Below, piece after piece: positions 32,780-39,658 of a stretch of 39,658 nucleotides of DNA. The notes beneath the pieces were generated by a model, which was not told the origin of the DNA, did not search any database, and saw only the letters and a list, made by a program, of their open reading frames with translations. Location: assembly GCA_020051675.1 (NCBI GenBank), contig JAGVQN010000085.1, positions 72,170 to 111,827 on the forward strand. Reading direction: 5' to 3'. The stretch is from Candidatus Brocadiia bacterium. Lineage in GTDB: Bacteria; Planctomycetota; MHYJ01; JACQXL01; JACQZI01. Position 1 is the stretch's first letter. Each line of letters begins with the position of its first letter. Made by a program: the position numbers and the translations under genes.

Positions 32780-32854
32780 TGCCCCGAACGGGATTTGAAC
32801 CCGTATTGCAGACTTGAAAAACCTGTGTCCTAAACCAGGTTAGACGATCGGGGC
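32780..32854 (-). tRNA. tRNA-Glu (anticodon TTC)
   Basis: The acceptor stem GCCCCGA/TCGGGGC, anticodon arm CAGGT-TTTTCAA-GTCTG (anticodon TTC) and T-arm CGGGTTCAAATCCCG fold into a normal cloverleaf with discriminator A. CCA is not encoded. Confidence 0.96.
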
Positions 32855-32932
32855 ATTCATCAAATGTTGAATTCAGAGTGTAGAATGCCAAGCAAATCCA
32901 CATCCCAAATCCAACATTCAGAAATTATTAAA

Positions 32933-33005
32933 TGAGGGTGGGCCGGATCGAACGGCCGACCCACGACTTAAAAAGCCGTTGCTCTACCAGCTGAGCTACA
33001 CCCCC
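32933..33005 (-). tRNA. tRNA-Lys (anticodon TTT)
   Basis: The acceptor stem GGGGGTG/CACCCTC, D-arm AGCTCAGCTGGTAGAGC, anticodon arm ACGGC-TTTTTAA-GTCGT (anticodon TTT) and T-arm GGCCGTTCGATCCGGCC form a full cloverleaf with discriminator A. CCA is not encoded. Confidence 0.96.
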
Positions 33006-33050
33006 ATATTCATATAAGACAAAGACCAGTTTGTTTCCTTACGGAAGCAT

Positions 33051-33106
33051 AACAGCCGACCCTCCCGACGTAACGTCGGGGTGCTCATCAGCCGAGCTAC
33101 ACCCCC
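33051..33106 (-). pseudogene. tRNA-Lys relic with a repeat hairpin in place of the anticodon arm
   Basis: Reading on the minus strand, GGGGGTGTAGCTC then GCTG and GAGCA match the first 26 bases of the intact tRNA-Lys beside it, including the ATATG flank. Then the module CCCGACGTTACGTCGGG (33064-33080) stands where the anticodon arm should be, followed by GGGTCGGCTGTT, matching the start of the tRNA-Lys variable/T region. The rest is lost. It cannot be a working tRNA-Lys. Confidence 0.8.
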
Positions 33107-33146
33107 ATATTAAAACACCGGAAAACCAGATAAATTTTCAGAGAGC

Positions 33147-34361
33147 TTATTTCAATAAATGGCCTAATTTATTCTTTTTAGTAGCCAGATATTTCTTGTT
33201 ATATTCCGAACACGTTATTTCTATCGGCACACGCTCGACGATTTCCAGGCCATATCCGTTTAAAGCGATTACTTTACGCGGATTATTGGTTAACAGTTTT
33301 ATTTTTCTTATGCCTAAGTCAACCAGAATCTGGGCGCCTATTCCGTAATCCCTCAGGTCGGCTGGGAAGCCCAGCGCCTGGTTGGCTTCTACCGTATCCA
33401 TTCCTTTATCCTGCAGGGCATACGCTTTAAGCTTGTTTTCCAGTCCGATGCCCCGGCCTTCCTGCCTCATATAAAGCACAACCCCTTTTCCTTCTTTGGC
33501 AATCATCGCCATGGCGCTTTGCAATTGGTCGCCGCAATCACATCTCAACGACCCGAAAATATCTCCGCTTAAACATTCGGAATGGACCCTGACTAAAACC
33601 GGCTCATCATAAACCTTGCCCGGCTCGGTTCCTATACCGCCCGCGCATAAGGCAATGTGCAAATAGTCATCTATCATGGAACGATAAAGCGAGATATTAA
33701 AATCGCCGTATTTAGTCGGCAATTTGGTATCAACCAGCCGGGTAATCATTTTTTCCGTCGTATTGCGGTAAGCAATAAGATCGGCGATGCTGGCCATTTT
33801 CAATTTATGGGTTTTGCAAAACTCCTTTAATTGGGGAAGTCTTGCCATTGTTCCGTCATCATTCATTATTTCGCAGATAACTCCGGCCGGTTTCAGCCCG
33901 GCGAGTTTTGCCATATCAACCGAGCCTTCGGTCTGCCCGGTCCGCACCATTACCCCGCCGTTCTTGGCCCGCAACGGGAATATATGTCCCGGGCGGGACA
34001 GTTCATTGGGACGGCAATTATCTTTAATCGCCGTTAAAATCGTCCTGGCGCGGTCATGGGCCGAGATTCCCGTAGTCACCCCTGTTTTAGCATCTACCGA
34101 AACAGTAAACGCTGTTCCGAATTTGGAAGAATTATTGTTGACCATATGCGGCAAATCCAGCGCCTCGGCTTTTTCCTCGGTCAATGTTAGGCAAATCAAG
34201 CCGCGCCCGTATTTAGCCATGAAATTAATGGCCTCCGGCGTGATCTTTTCCGCCGCCATGGTCAGGTCGCCTTCGTTTTCCCTGTCCTCATCATCAATGA
34301 GAACAATCATGCGACCGGCCTTAAGCTCTTCCAAAACTTCCGGAATCGGTGACAAATTCAT
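33147..34361 (-). CDS. ribBA: Bifunctional DHBP synthase / GTP cyclohydrolase II
   Basis: RibBA catalyses both entry steps of riboflavin synthesis. The N-terminal DHBP synthase half (about 1-200) has [12 protein letters not shown] and [17 protein letters not shown]; the C-terminal GTP cyclohydrolase II half has the zinc cysteines in [15 protein letters not shown] and the RQEGRGIG motif. At 404 aa both domains are full length. It is 106 bp downstream of glyQ on the same strand. There is no room for an FMN riboswitch ahead of it; a palindromic CCCCG/CGGGG module lies at 34377-34394. Confidence 0.97.
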   Translation of the reverse strand: MNLSPIPEVLEELKAGRMIVLIDDEDRENEGDLTMAAEKITPEAINFMAKYGRGLICLTLTEEKAEALDLPHMVNNNSSKFGTAFTVSVDAKTGVTTGISAHDRARTILTAIKDNCRPNELSRPGHIFPLRAKNGGVMVRTGQTEGSVDMAKLAGLKPAGVICEIMNDDGTMARLPQLKEFCKTHKLKMASIADLIAYRNTTEKMITRLVDTKLPTKYGDFNISLYRSMIDDYLHIALCAGGIGTEPGKVYDEPVLVRVHSECLSGDIFGSLRCDCGDQLQSAMAMIAKEGKGVVLYMRQEGRGIGLENKLKAYALQDKGMDTVEANQALGFPADLRDYGIGAQILVDLGIRKIKLLTNNPRKVIALNGYGLEIVERVPIEITCSEYNKKYLATKKNKLGHLLK

Positions 34362-34376
34362 ATTTAATCCTTCTCG

Positions 34377-34394
34377 CCCCGGCGTATGTCGGGG
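34377..34394. repeat. CCCCG/CGGGG hairpin module ahead of ribBA
   Basis: CCCCG-GCGTATGT-CGGGG lies 16 bp upstream of the ribBA start codon, within what would be its ribosome-loading region or the glyQ-ribBA linker. Confidence 0.5.
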
Positions 34395-34467
34395 TAGCCG
34401 AAACCCTCAATTATAAATAGATTTTCCGGGAAGTCAATATAAATTAGGGTTGTGCTTGCCGGAGCGG

Positions 34468-35370
34468 TTATTTACCGGCGGGGACTGCTTTTGGCAATAG
34501 GGGTAACCCCATTTTCTCCCTCATTTCAACATAGCCGGAGGCGCATTTGCGCGCCAGTTCCCGAATTCGCGCGATATAGGTGGTGCGCTGTGCCGTACCG
34601 ATGGCGCCGCGCGCATCCAGAATATTAAATGTGTGTGAACATTTCAGGACATAATCATACGCGGGTAAAACCAGCTGTTCTTCCATCAGCCTTTTCACCT
34701 CGCCCGCATACATTTCAAAAAGGTCGAAATGCATTTTAATATCGGCTTTTTCAAAGTTATATTTGGAAAATTGCACCTCGTCTTCATGATGCACCTGCCC
34801 GTAAGAGACTCCCTTAACCCATTCCAAATCATAAACGCTGTCCTTTTTCTGGATGAACATGGCGATTCTTTCCAGCCCGTAAGTTAGCTCCAGGCAAATC
34901 GGGTTAAGTTCAATATTACCCACTTTCTGGAAATAAGTAAACTGGGTTATTTCCATGCCGTCAATCCAGACTTCCCAGCCCAGGCCGCTCGCCCCGAGCG
35001 TGGGCGATTCCCAGTCATCTTCGACAAAGCGGATATCGTGCCTGGACAAATCAACTCCTAAATATTTAAGGCTATCGAGGTAAATATCCTGGGCATCGGC
35101 AGGCGCCGGCTTGATAATAGCCTGGTATTGGTAATAATGCTGGAGGCGGTTGGGGTTAGCCCCGTAACGGCCGTCGGTCGGCCGCCGTGAAGGTTCTACA
35201 TAAGCCGCCTTCCACGGCTCGGGACCGAGTGATTTAAGGAAGGTCGCCGGGTTAAAAGTCCCCGCGCCCTTTTCCATGTCATAAGGCTGGTAAATCACGC
35301 AACCATAATCGGCCCAGTAACGCTCAAGAGCCAGTATGATTTCCTGAAAACTATATGGTTTAGTCAGCAT
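34468..35370 (-). CDS. glyQ: Glycine--tRNA ligase alpha subunit
   Basis: GlyQ is the catalytic chain of the two-subunit (alpha2beta2) bacterial glycyl-tRNA synthetase. The opening [20 protein letters not shown], then [20 protein letters not shown] and [20 protein letters not shown] are characteristic, as is the C-terminal [13 protein letters not shown]. At 300 aa it is full length. The beta chain glyS, normally next, is replaced here by ribBA, so it must be elsewhere. Confidence 0.96.
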   Translation of the reverse strand: MLTKPYSFQEIILALERYWADYGCVIYQPYDMEKGAGTFNPATFLKSLGPEPWKAAYVEPSRRPTDGRYGANPNRLQHYYQYQAIIKPAPADAQDIYLDSLKYLGVDLSRHDIRFVEDDWESPTLGASGLGWEVWIDGMEITQFTYFQKVGNIELNPICLELTYGLERIAMFIQKKDSVYDLEWVKGVSYGQVHHEDEVQFSKYNFEKADIKMHFDLFEMYAGEVKRLMEEQLVLPAYDYVLKCSHTFNILDARGAIGTAQRTTYIARIRELARKCASGYVEMREKMGLPLLPKAVPAGK

Positions 35371-35373
35371 AGA

Positions 35374-35661
35374 TTATTGTTTTTCCCCTCGGGGTGAGCC
35401 TTCGGGACCTTCGGCCCAGCGTTTTAATCCCAGTTCCTCGCCTATTGCAAAGAATTCCTTTTCAGAAACGCTTTTCAGTGTTTTCCCGTGCTTTTTCAGC
35501 TTCTCATTTATTTTTATGGCAGTTTCCTGCATCTTCTCATGCGTCGGCTCGGACCCTCCCATCAGAATAAAATTAGGTCCCTTGGTCATGCGGATATGTT
35601 TATCCTTATGGTCCAGTCCTAATCCATATAATAAACCCTTGGTCTTTTTCTTATCAACCAT
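35374..35661 (-). CDS. Small conserved-looking protein, unknown function
   Basis: This 95-aa protein lies 3 bp ahead of glyQ and is probably translated from the same mRNA. The core (GLLYGLGLDHKDKHIRMTKG, then FILMGGSEPTHEKMQE) looks conserved and helical, but I cannot name its family. The last dozen residues (EGPEGSPRGEKQ) are encoded by a GC-rich repeat with the word GGGACCTTCGGCC, also seen at 22966, so the native C-terminus may have been replaced. Confidence 0.75.
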   Translation of the reverse strand: MVDKKKTKGLLYGLGLDHKDKHIRMTKGPNFILMGGSEPTHEKMQETAIKINEKLKKHGKTLKSVSEKEFFAIGEELGLKRWAEGPEGSPRGEKQ

Positions 35662-35690
35662 AATTAAGAGCGTCTAACAAAATGGCTAAT

Positions 35691-35778
35691 GAGATTGCTT
35701 CAGTCTCCCGCCAAGGCGGGATTCTTCGCAATGACCGTCATTGCGAGTCCCGACGTAACGTCGGGGCGTGGCAATCTT
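35691..35778. repeat. Inverted pair of GTCATTGCGA...GCAATCT elements with nested hairpins
   Basis: Two half-elements meet head to head at CGCAATGAC/GTCATTGCG (35727-35746). Each runs outward to an AGATTGC/GCAATCT end. The left half carries CCCGCC-AA-GGCGGG (35707-35720), the right half CCCGACGTAACGTCGGG (35749-35765). Elements with these outer words are common in many bacterial genomes; the interior differs between the halves. Confidence 0.88.
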
Positions 35779-35856
35779 GTTTTATTACAGAATCTAAGGT
35801 CAGTTTATAATATTATTCGGGAATTGGCAAATAATTAATATAAGGTTATTTTTGCC

Positions 35857-37209
35857 TTATAATTTGATTTGTTTCCATCTGCCTTTAAGATAAAGCATCC
35901 GGAACGCAATGGAGCGAACCAGCCAGTCAAGCGGCATGGCTAACCAGATACCCACCAAACCCATTTCCAGGGTAACCGCAAGCAGATAAGATGCCGGCAG
36001 GCGGACCAGCCAGACCCCGATAAAAGCGACATAAGCGGTGCTTTTGGTATCGCCCGCCCCGCGCAAAGTTCCCTGATGAATCATCGCCACCGCGATAAAC
36101 GGCTCCTCGATTGCGCCGACCATCAGGCAGACCGCGGCAAGCTTAACCACCTCGTAAGATTTATCGGCGTCGACAAATATCCGCACGAGATATTCGGGGA
36201 AAATAAAGAATATGACGGCGAAAGAGCTCATTATTAAAAGAGCGATTTTCAGCGATTCGCGGTAAGCCGATTCGGCTAAATCAATTCTCTTGGCGCCTAA
36301 ATATTGGCCGACCAGCGCGCCGCAGGCAATGGAAAATCCCATCCCCGGCATGAACGAAAGGCTTTCTATGGAAAGGACTATCATGTGGCTGGCAATGGCG
36401 ACTTCCCCGAAACCCGTCACCATAGAATAGACGATGAGCATCCCGAACTGTAAAATCGCCGGCTCCAGCGCCGCCGGGAAACTGACGTTGAATAATGTCT
36501 TAAAATTCCGCCATTGGACTTTAAATAAGGAAGGAATATTTAAAGAAATAACGCCCCGCCTTGAAAATATAAGGATAAGAAACATCACGCCTTCAATGAC
36601 ATCAGCTAAAGCGGTGGATAATGCCGCACCTTCTATGCCCATCTTGGGAAAACCGAAATTCCCGTAAATCAGGCAATAATTTCCCGCGATATTAAACAGG
36701 TTGGCGTAAAGAGAAATTAACATCGGGCTCCTGGTATCGCCGCAGGCGCGCAATATACTGGCGCCGACCATGAATATATATGTAAAACCGAAAGCCGAGA
36801 TGACTATTTTAAAGTAGCTGACCGCTTCAATCCACAACTCCGGCTGTTTATCCTTATCGACATACAGGCTGATTAACTGCGGGGCCAAAAGCGCGCCGAA
36901 ACAGGAGATAATCAAGCCGATTAAAATACCGCTCCATATCGAAGTGGCCGCCTGCTGGCGTGTTTTGGTCATGTCCTTGTCTGTTGAACCGGCTTCCCCG
37001 AACGCGCGGGCAACCGTGGCAAGCGTCCCCACAGCGAGCGCCATCAAAATCAACCGGACCGCCATCAGAAGCGGCCTGTTTACCCCCATTGCCGCTAATG
37101 AAGTTTGGTCATACCGGCCCAGCATAAAGGTATCCACATACATCATCAGGGTCATCAAGAGGTTCTGGATGACCACCGGCCAGGCAAGCTGAAAAACTGT
37201 TTTACGCAT
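35857..37209 (-). CDS. MATE family efflux transporter
   Basis: This 450-aa multidrug/Na+ (or H+) antiporter has the 12-helix, two-bundle MATE layout, opening FQLAWPVVIQNLLMTLMMYV and DTFMLGRYDQTSLAAMG, with the second-half equivalent AIASHMIVLSIESLSFMPG and GALVGQYLGAKR. Helix G-rich and Pro-kinked patterns are normal and nothing is missing. Substrate not deducible. It stands alone between two repeat-filled spacers. Confidence 0.92.
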   Translation of the reverse strand: MRKTVFQLAWPVVIQNLLMTLMMYVDTFMLGRYDQTSLAAMGVNRPLLMAVRLILMALAVGTLATVARAFGEAGSTDKDMTKTRQQAATSIWSGILIGLIISCFGALLAPQLISLYVDKDKQPELWIEAVSYFKIVISAFGFTYIFMVGASILRACGDTRSPMLISLYANLFNIAGNYCLIYGNFGFPKMGIEGAALSTALADVIEGVMFLILIFSRRGVISLNIPSLFKVQWRNFKTLFNVSFPAALEPAILQFGMLIVYSMVTGFGEVAIASHMIVLSIESLSFMPGMGFSIACGALVGQYLGAKRIDLAESAYRESLKIALLIMSSFAVIFFIFPEYLVRIFVDADKSYEVVKLAAVCLMVGAIEEPFIAVAMIHQGTLRGAGDTKSTAYVAFIGVWLVRLPASYLLAVTLEMGLVGIWLAMPLDWLVRSIAFRMLYLKGRWKQIKL

Positions 37210-37248
37210 ATAGTAACTATTAACTAAAAGTTGTCATCCGTCTTTTTA

Positions 37249-37336
37249 ACCCTCCCTTGATGGGAGGGGTTGGGGGAGGGTGGTAACGAACGCTTTTAAG
37301 ACACCCCCACCTTTCCTCCCCCATCAAGGGGGAGGG
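37249..37336. repeat. MITE-like inverted repeat, CCCTCCC type
   Basis: The left arm (37251-37283) contains CCCTCCC-TTGA-TGGGAGGG and then GGTTGGGGGAGGGTGG. The right arm (37304-37336) is its inverse with minor differences (CCTCCCCC-ATCAA-GGGGGAGG). About 20 bp lie between the arms. No reading frame is present. Confidence 0.8.
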
Positions 37337-37384
37337 AATCGAGAGAATGGAAACTTTTGATTAATAACCGCTATATAAAATATC

Positions 37385-39346
37385 TTAATACACCCTGACC
37401 GGCATAACAACCAGCTGTTTTCCCTCAAGGGCAAGCCGGCGGTGCAGGCGGAAGGCTGTATCATTATGCAAAAACGAGGTCAGCATATTCTCATTTTTAA
37501 ATACCAGTTTATTGACAAAGAAAACCGTCTGCGGGTATTCGCCGTTTAATTTCGTGCATATATCAATCAGCGTTTCAATGGTATCAACCGAAACATCACA
37601 GCGGCTCTCGGCATAAAAACCGAAATCATTGGCCATTTTAACATATTTTTTCATCGCTTCTTCGGTGCTTTTACGGAGATTTTCCACCTCGCCGATTCCC
37701 TTAAAACGCCCGGTATCCAGCTCCCCGACGCTTACGAAAACATAACGCTTGAATATCTTCGGGAAGAGCTTTTCCACCGAGAAAAATGTATGGACTCCGA
37801 ATCCGTTAAAACTGCCGGCCAGAATCACCGCGGTCGGCTCGCCGACCGCCAGCTTTTCCGGAATAGCCGCCGGCTTTTCCGGCCTGGGCACGTTAACCAG
37901 GATATCATCCAGCCGCTTCAGGGCGCGCCTTGTGGCGGAATAATGCTTCTTCACAACAATCGCCAAAAAGACAAAGCCGGCGGTAATAACCAAGGTCAGC
38001 CAGCCGCCTTCAAAGAACTTAAAGCCTATCAGAATCACCAAAACAGTCAAAGTCAGCAGGAATCCAACTGAGCTGATTAAGAATTTATTCCGCCAAACGC
38101 CTTTTGCTTTGCGCACTTGCAGCCAGTGGCGGCACATCCCGAACTGGGAAAGCGTGAATGTAATAAACACGTTGATACTGTATAATACAATCAAAAAGCT
38201 GATTTGCCCTTTGGCAATCGCCATAACGCCGATAGCGCTCAATCCCATAAATATAATGCCGTTGGAAACAGTCAAGCGCTCGCTTAGATTTGTAAAACGG
38301 CGCGGAAGCCAGTAATCCAATGCCATATTCGCCATAACCTGCGGTCCGCCGATAAAGCCCGTTTGGGCGGCTACAAACAGCAAAGCCGCTTCTGAAAACA
38401 TGGTCAGAATAACCAGCCAGGTTCCAAAGGGGCTGTTCCACGCGGCGACAATGCTTTCAAAGAGGCTGGCATTGAGGGTTTTGCCCGGCTCTTTGACAAT
38501 ACCGAAAAGCCCGTAAAATATAAGAAGCCCGCCGGAAAGCAGCGCCAGGGAAACCGCCATATAAAGCATCGCGGTCTTTCCCGTATGCACCTTAGGCTCG
38601 CGTAATGTAGGCATGGCATTGCTGACTGCCTCGATTCCGGTAAACGTTCCCGCGCCGTGGCTGAATGATTTCAGGATAAGGAGGATTATTCCCCAAACGC
38701 CTATATTGCGGATTGCTTCGCCCGTCTGGATTCCGGTCTGGTCGATATAAGACGGAATAACCGATGACTTTTGTATTAACGCAACCAAAAGGAAAACCAG
38801 ATGCGTCGCTATAAATATCATGAATATCGGCACAAGAATGGTGATGGATTCTTTCACCCCGCGCAGGTTTAAAAGAATCAGTAATCCGACAATCAGGACA
38901 GCCGCAAGAAATTTATACGACTGGTATTCCATGGGGAGAAAGCTGAAAAACGCGTTTATGCCGCCTGTGACCGAAACGGCGACGGTCAGGATATAATCTA
39001 TGACGAGCGCGCTTCCGGCGACCAGTCCGGCCGAAGGATTAATAAGTTTCGTGGCGACAAGATAACCGCCGCCTCCGAACGGAAAAAGCTCGATAATCTG
39101 GCTGTAAGAAAGCGAAATTACGGCAATGGTTAAAATGGTGGCGACCGCCACATAAATATTAAGGAAACTGTTGGCGTTTAAAATAACATAAGCTTCCTCT
39201 GGGCCGTAGCAAGCGGAGGTAAGCCCGTCCGCGCCCAGGCCGACCCAGGCCAAAAGCGCGATAAGCGAAATACGGCGGAATATCGTCGGGTCTTTCGGGT
39301 CTTTTGCCTTACCTACTAAAAAATGCTTTATATCTCCCCATGTCAT
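37385..39346 (-). CDS. APC superfamily amino acid permease with C-terminal soluble domain
   Basis: The first 480 or so residues carry about 12 hydrophobic segments of an amino-acid/polyamine/organocation permease. The opening is WVGLGADGLTSACYGPEEAY, with FPFGGGGYLVATKLINPSAG (helix 2-3 region) and SFSHGAGTFTGIEAVSNAMP. A soluble tail of about 170 residues follows (VILAGSFNGFG, then FVSVGELDTGRFKG), resembling a universal-stress-protein-like regulatory domain. The tail suggests nucleotide or phosphorylation control, but this is inference. The substrate is not clear. Confidence 0.85.
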   Translation of the reverse strand: MTWGDIKHFLVGKAKDPKDPTIFRRISLIALLAWVGLGADGLTSACYGPEEAYVILNANSFLNIYVAVATILTIAVISLSYSQIIELFPFGGGGYLVATKLINPSAGLVAGSALVIDYILTVAVSVTGGINAFFSFLPMEYQSYKFLAAVLIVGLLILLNLRGVKESITILVPIFMIFIATHLVFLLVALIQKSSVIPSYIDQTGIQTGEAIRNIGVWGIILLILKSFSHGAGTFTGIEAVSNAMPTLREPKVHTGKTAMLYMAVSLALLSGGLLIFYGLFGIVKEPGKTLNASLFESIVAAWNSPFGTWLVILTMFSEAALLFVAAQTGFIGGPQVMANMALDYWLPRRFTNLSERLTVSNGIIFMGLSAIGVMAIAKGQISFLIVLYSINVFITFTLSQFGMCRHWLQVRKAKGVWRNKFLISSVGFLLTLTVLVILIGFKFFEGGWLTLVITAGFVFLAIVVKKHYSATRRALKRLDDILVNVPRPEKPAAIPEKLAVGEPTAVILAGSFNGFGVHTFFSVEKLFPKIFKRYVFVSVGELDTGRFKGIGEVENLRKSTEEAMKKYVKMANDFGFYAESRCDVSVDTIETLIDICTKLNGEYPQTVFFVNKLVFKNENMLTSFLHNDTAFRLHRRLALEGKQLVVMPVRVY

Positions 39347-39369
39347 AGCGTTTCTCTATCCTCGCTACT

Positions 39370-39458
39370 TTCCTTCTTTGTGTCCTTTGCCCCGCTCCAC
39401 TTCGTTTCGGGGACACCCGATAATAGGGAGTCCCAGAATGGGGTGCCTTTGTGGTGAA
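39370..39458. repeat. CTTTGTGTCCTTTG...CCTTTGTGGTG repeat copy
   Basis: The same outer words as the 91-bp pair around rsmE enclose different inner hairpins: GCCCCGCTCC, CGGGGACACCCG and AATAGGGAGTCCC. It lies just upstream of the APC permease start. Confidence 0.8.
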
Positions 39459-39658
39459 AGTTAATCTAATAAGATACACCCAAAAAGGCTCTGGGTCAAT
39501 TAAAAGAATATTGGGTGTTTTGATGGGAAAAGAACGAACCATTGGTTAAATCCGCCCCTTTCTGTGTACTGCCTTTGACCATTTGGGACATTTGACCATG
39601 GAAATAGGTTGACCTTTTTACGACTTAATCAACCTGTTTTAGCGCTGCTTTCCTGCCA
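39459..39658. other. Right end of the window, no gene seen
   Basis: I see no convincing coding frame, RNA or repeat in the last 200 bases on either strand. Confidence 0.5.

Noticed and set aside
34362-34467. FMN riboswitch ahead of ribBA
   Set aside because: The 106-bp gap is too short and lacks the conserved RFN element; only a repeat hairpin is seen.

Overview
The window is a stretch of bacterial chromosome holding mostly housekeeping genes, and it starts inside one gene. Two proteins with signal peptides and a C-terminal Phe look like outer-membrane barrels, so the cell is probably diderm. The FHA-Ser/Thr kinase, sulfatase-modifying-factor-like protein, protease-TPR fusion, diaminopimelate epimerase and very repeat-rich intergenic DNA suggest an uncultured environmental lineage, perhaps Planctomycetota or another PVC-type group. 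That placement is inference; no rRNA gene is present.

Layout. 1-3053 (+): site-2 protease (partial), trpS, scpA, ispD. 3127-5967 (+): two separately promoted outer-membrane-type proteins, each with its own terminator. 6203-8514 (+): rsmE, boxed by a 91-bp inverted repeat, then radA. 8591-9400 (+): an AT-rich trypsin-like peptidase. 9401-10905: 1.5 kb without a normal gene, holding a 22-bp minisatellite, a G-rich hairpin tract, an array of four related short ORFs and a structured leader. 10906-11709 (+): an unrecognised 267-aa protein closed by a strong hairpin. 11845-15247: transketolase C-terminal half, S41 protease, a small minus-strand ORF and a YggS-family protein. 15247-15790: a four-helix-bundle gene between inverted GTTAC arrays. 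15797-24099 (+): FHA-kinase, purine nucleoside phosphorylase, tldD, holB, yaaT and an FGE-like protein. 24305-27977 (-): nucleoside transporter, glmU, dapF. 28064-31094 (+): nadA, a glutamine amidotransferase and a protease-TPR protein. 31108-39346 (-): phosphoesterase, ABC-2 permease, tRNA-Glu, tRNA-Lys and a tRNA relic, ribBA, glyQ with a small leader gene, a MATE exporter and an APC permease.

The most striking property is a population of short GC-rich hairpins of the form CCCG-(variable but self-complementary)-CGGG. The same modules sit in intergenic DNA, inside several different longer repeats, in-frame inside coding genes (ispD twice, transketolase once), in place of the anticodon arm of a tRNA-Lys copy, and in one case between 10-bp direct repeats that look like a target-site duplication. 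They behave like swappable mobile hairpin cassettes. The second item worth attention is the 10237-10905 array, in which four diverged units keep Met1, Phe4 and Tyr22-Gly23 in exact register ahead of a structured leader and an orphan protein.
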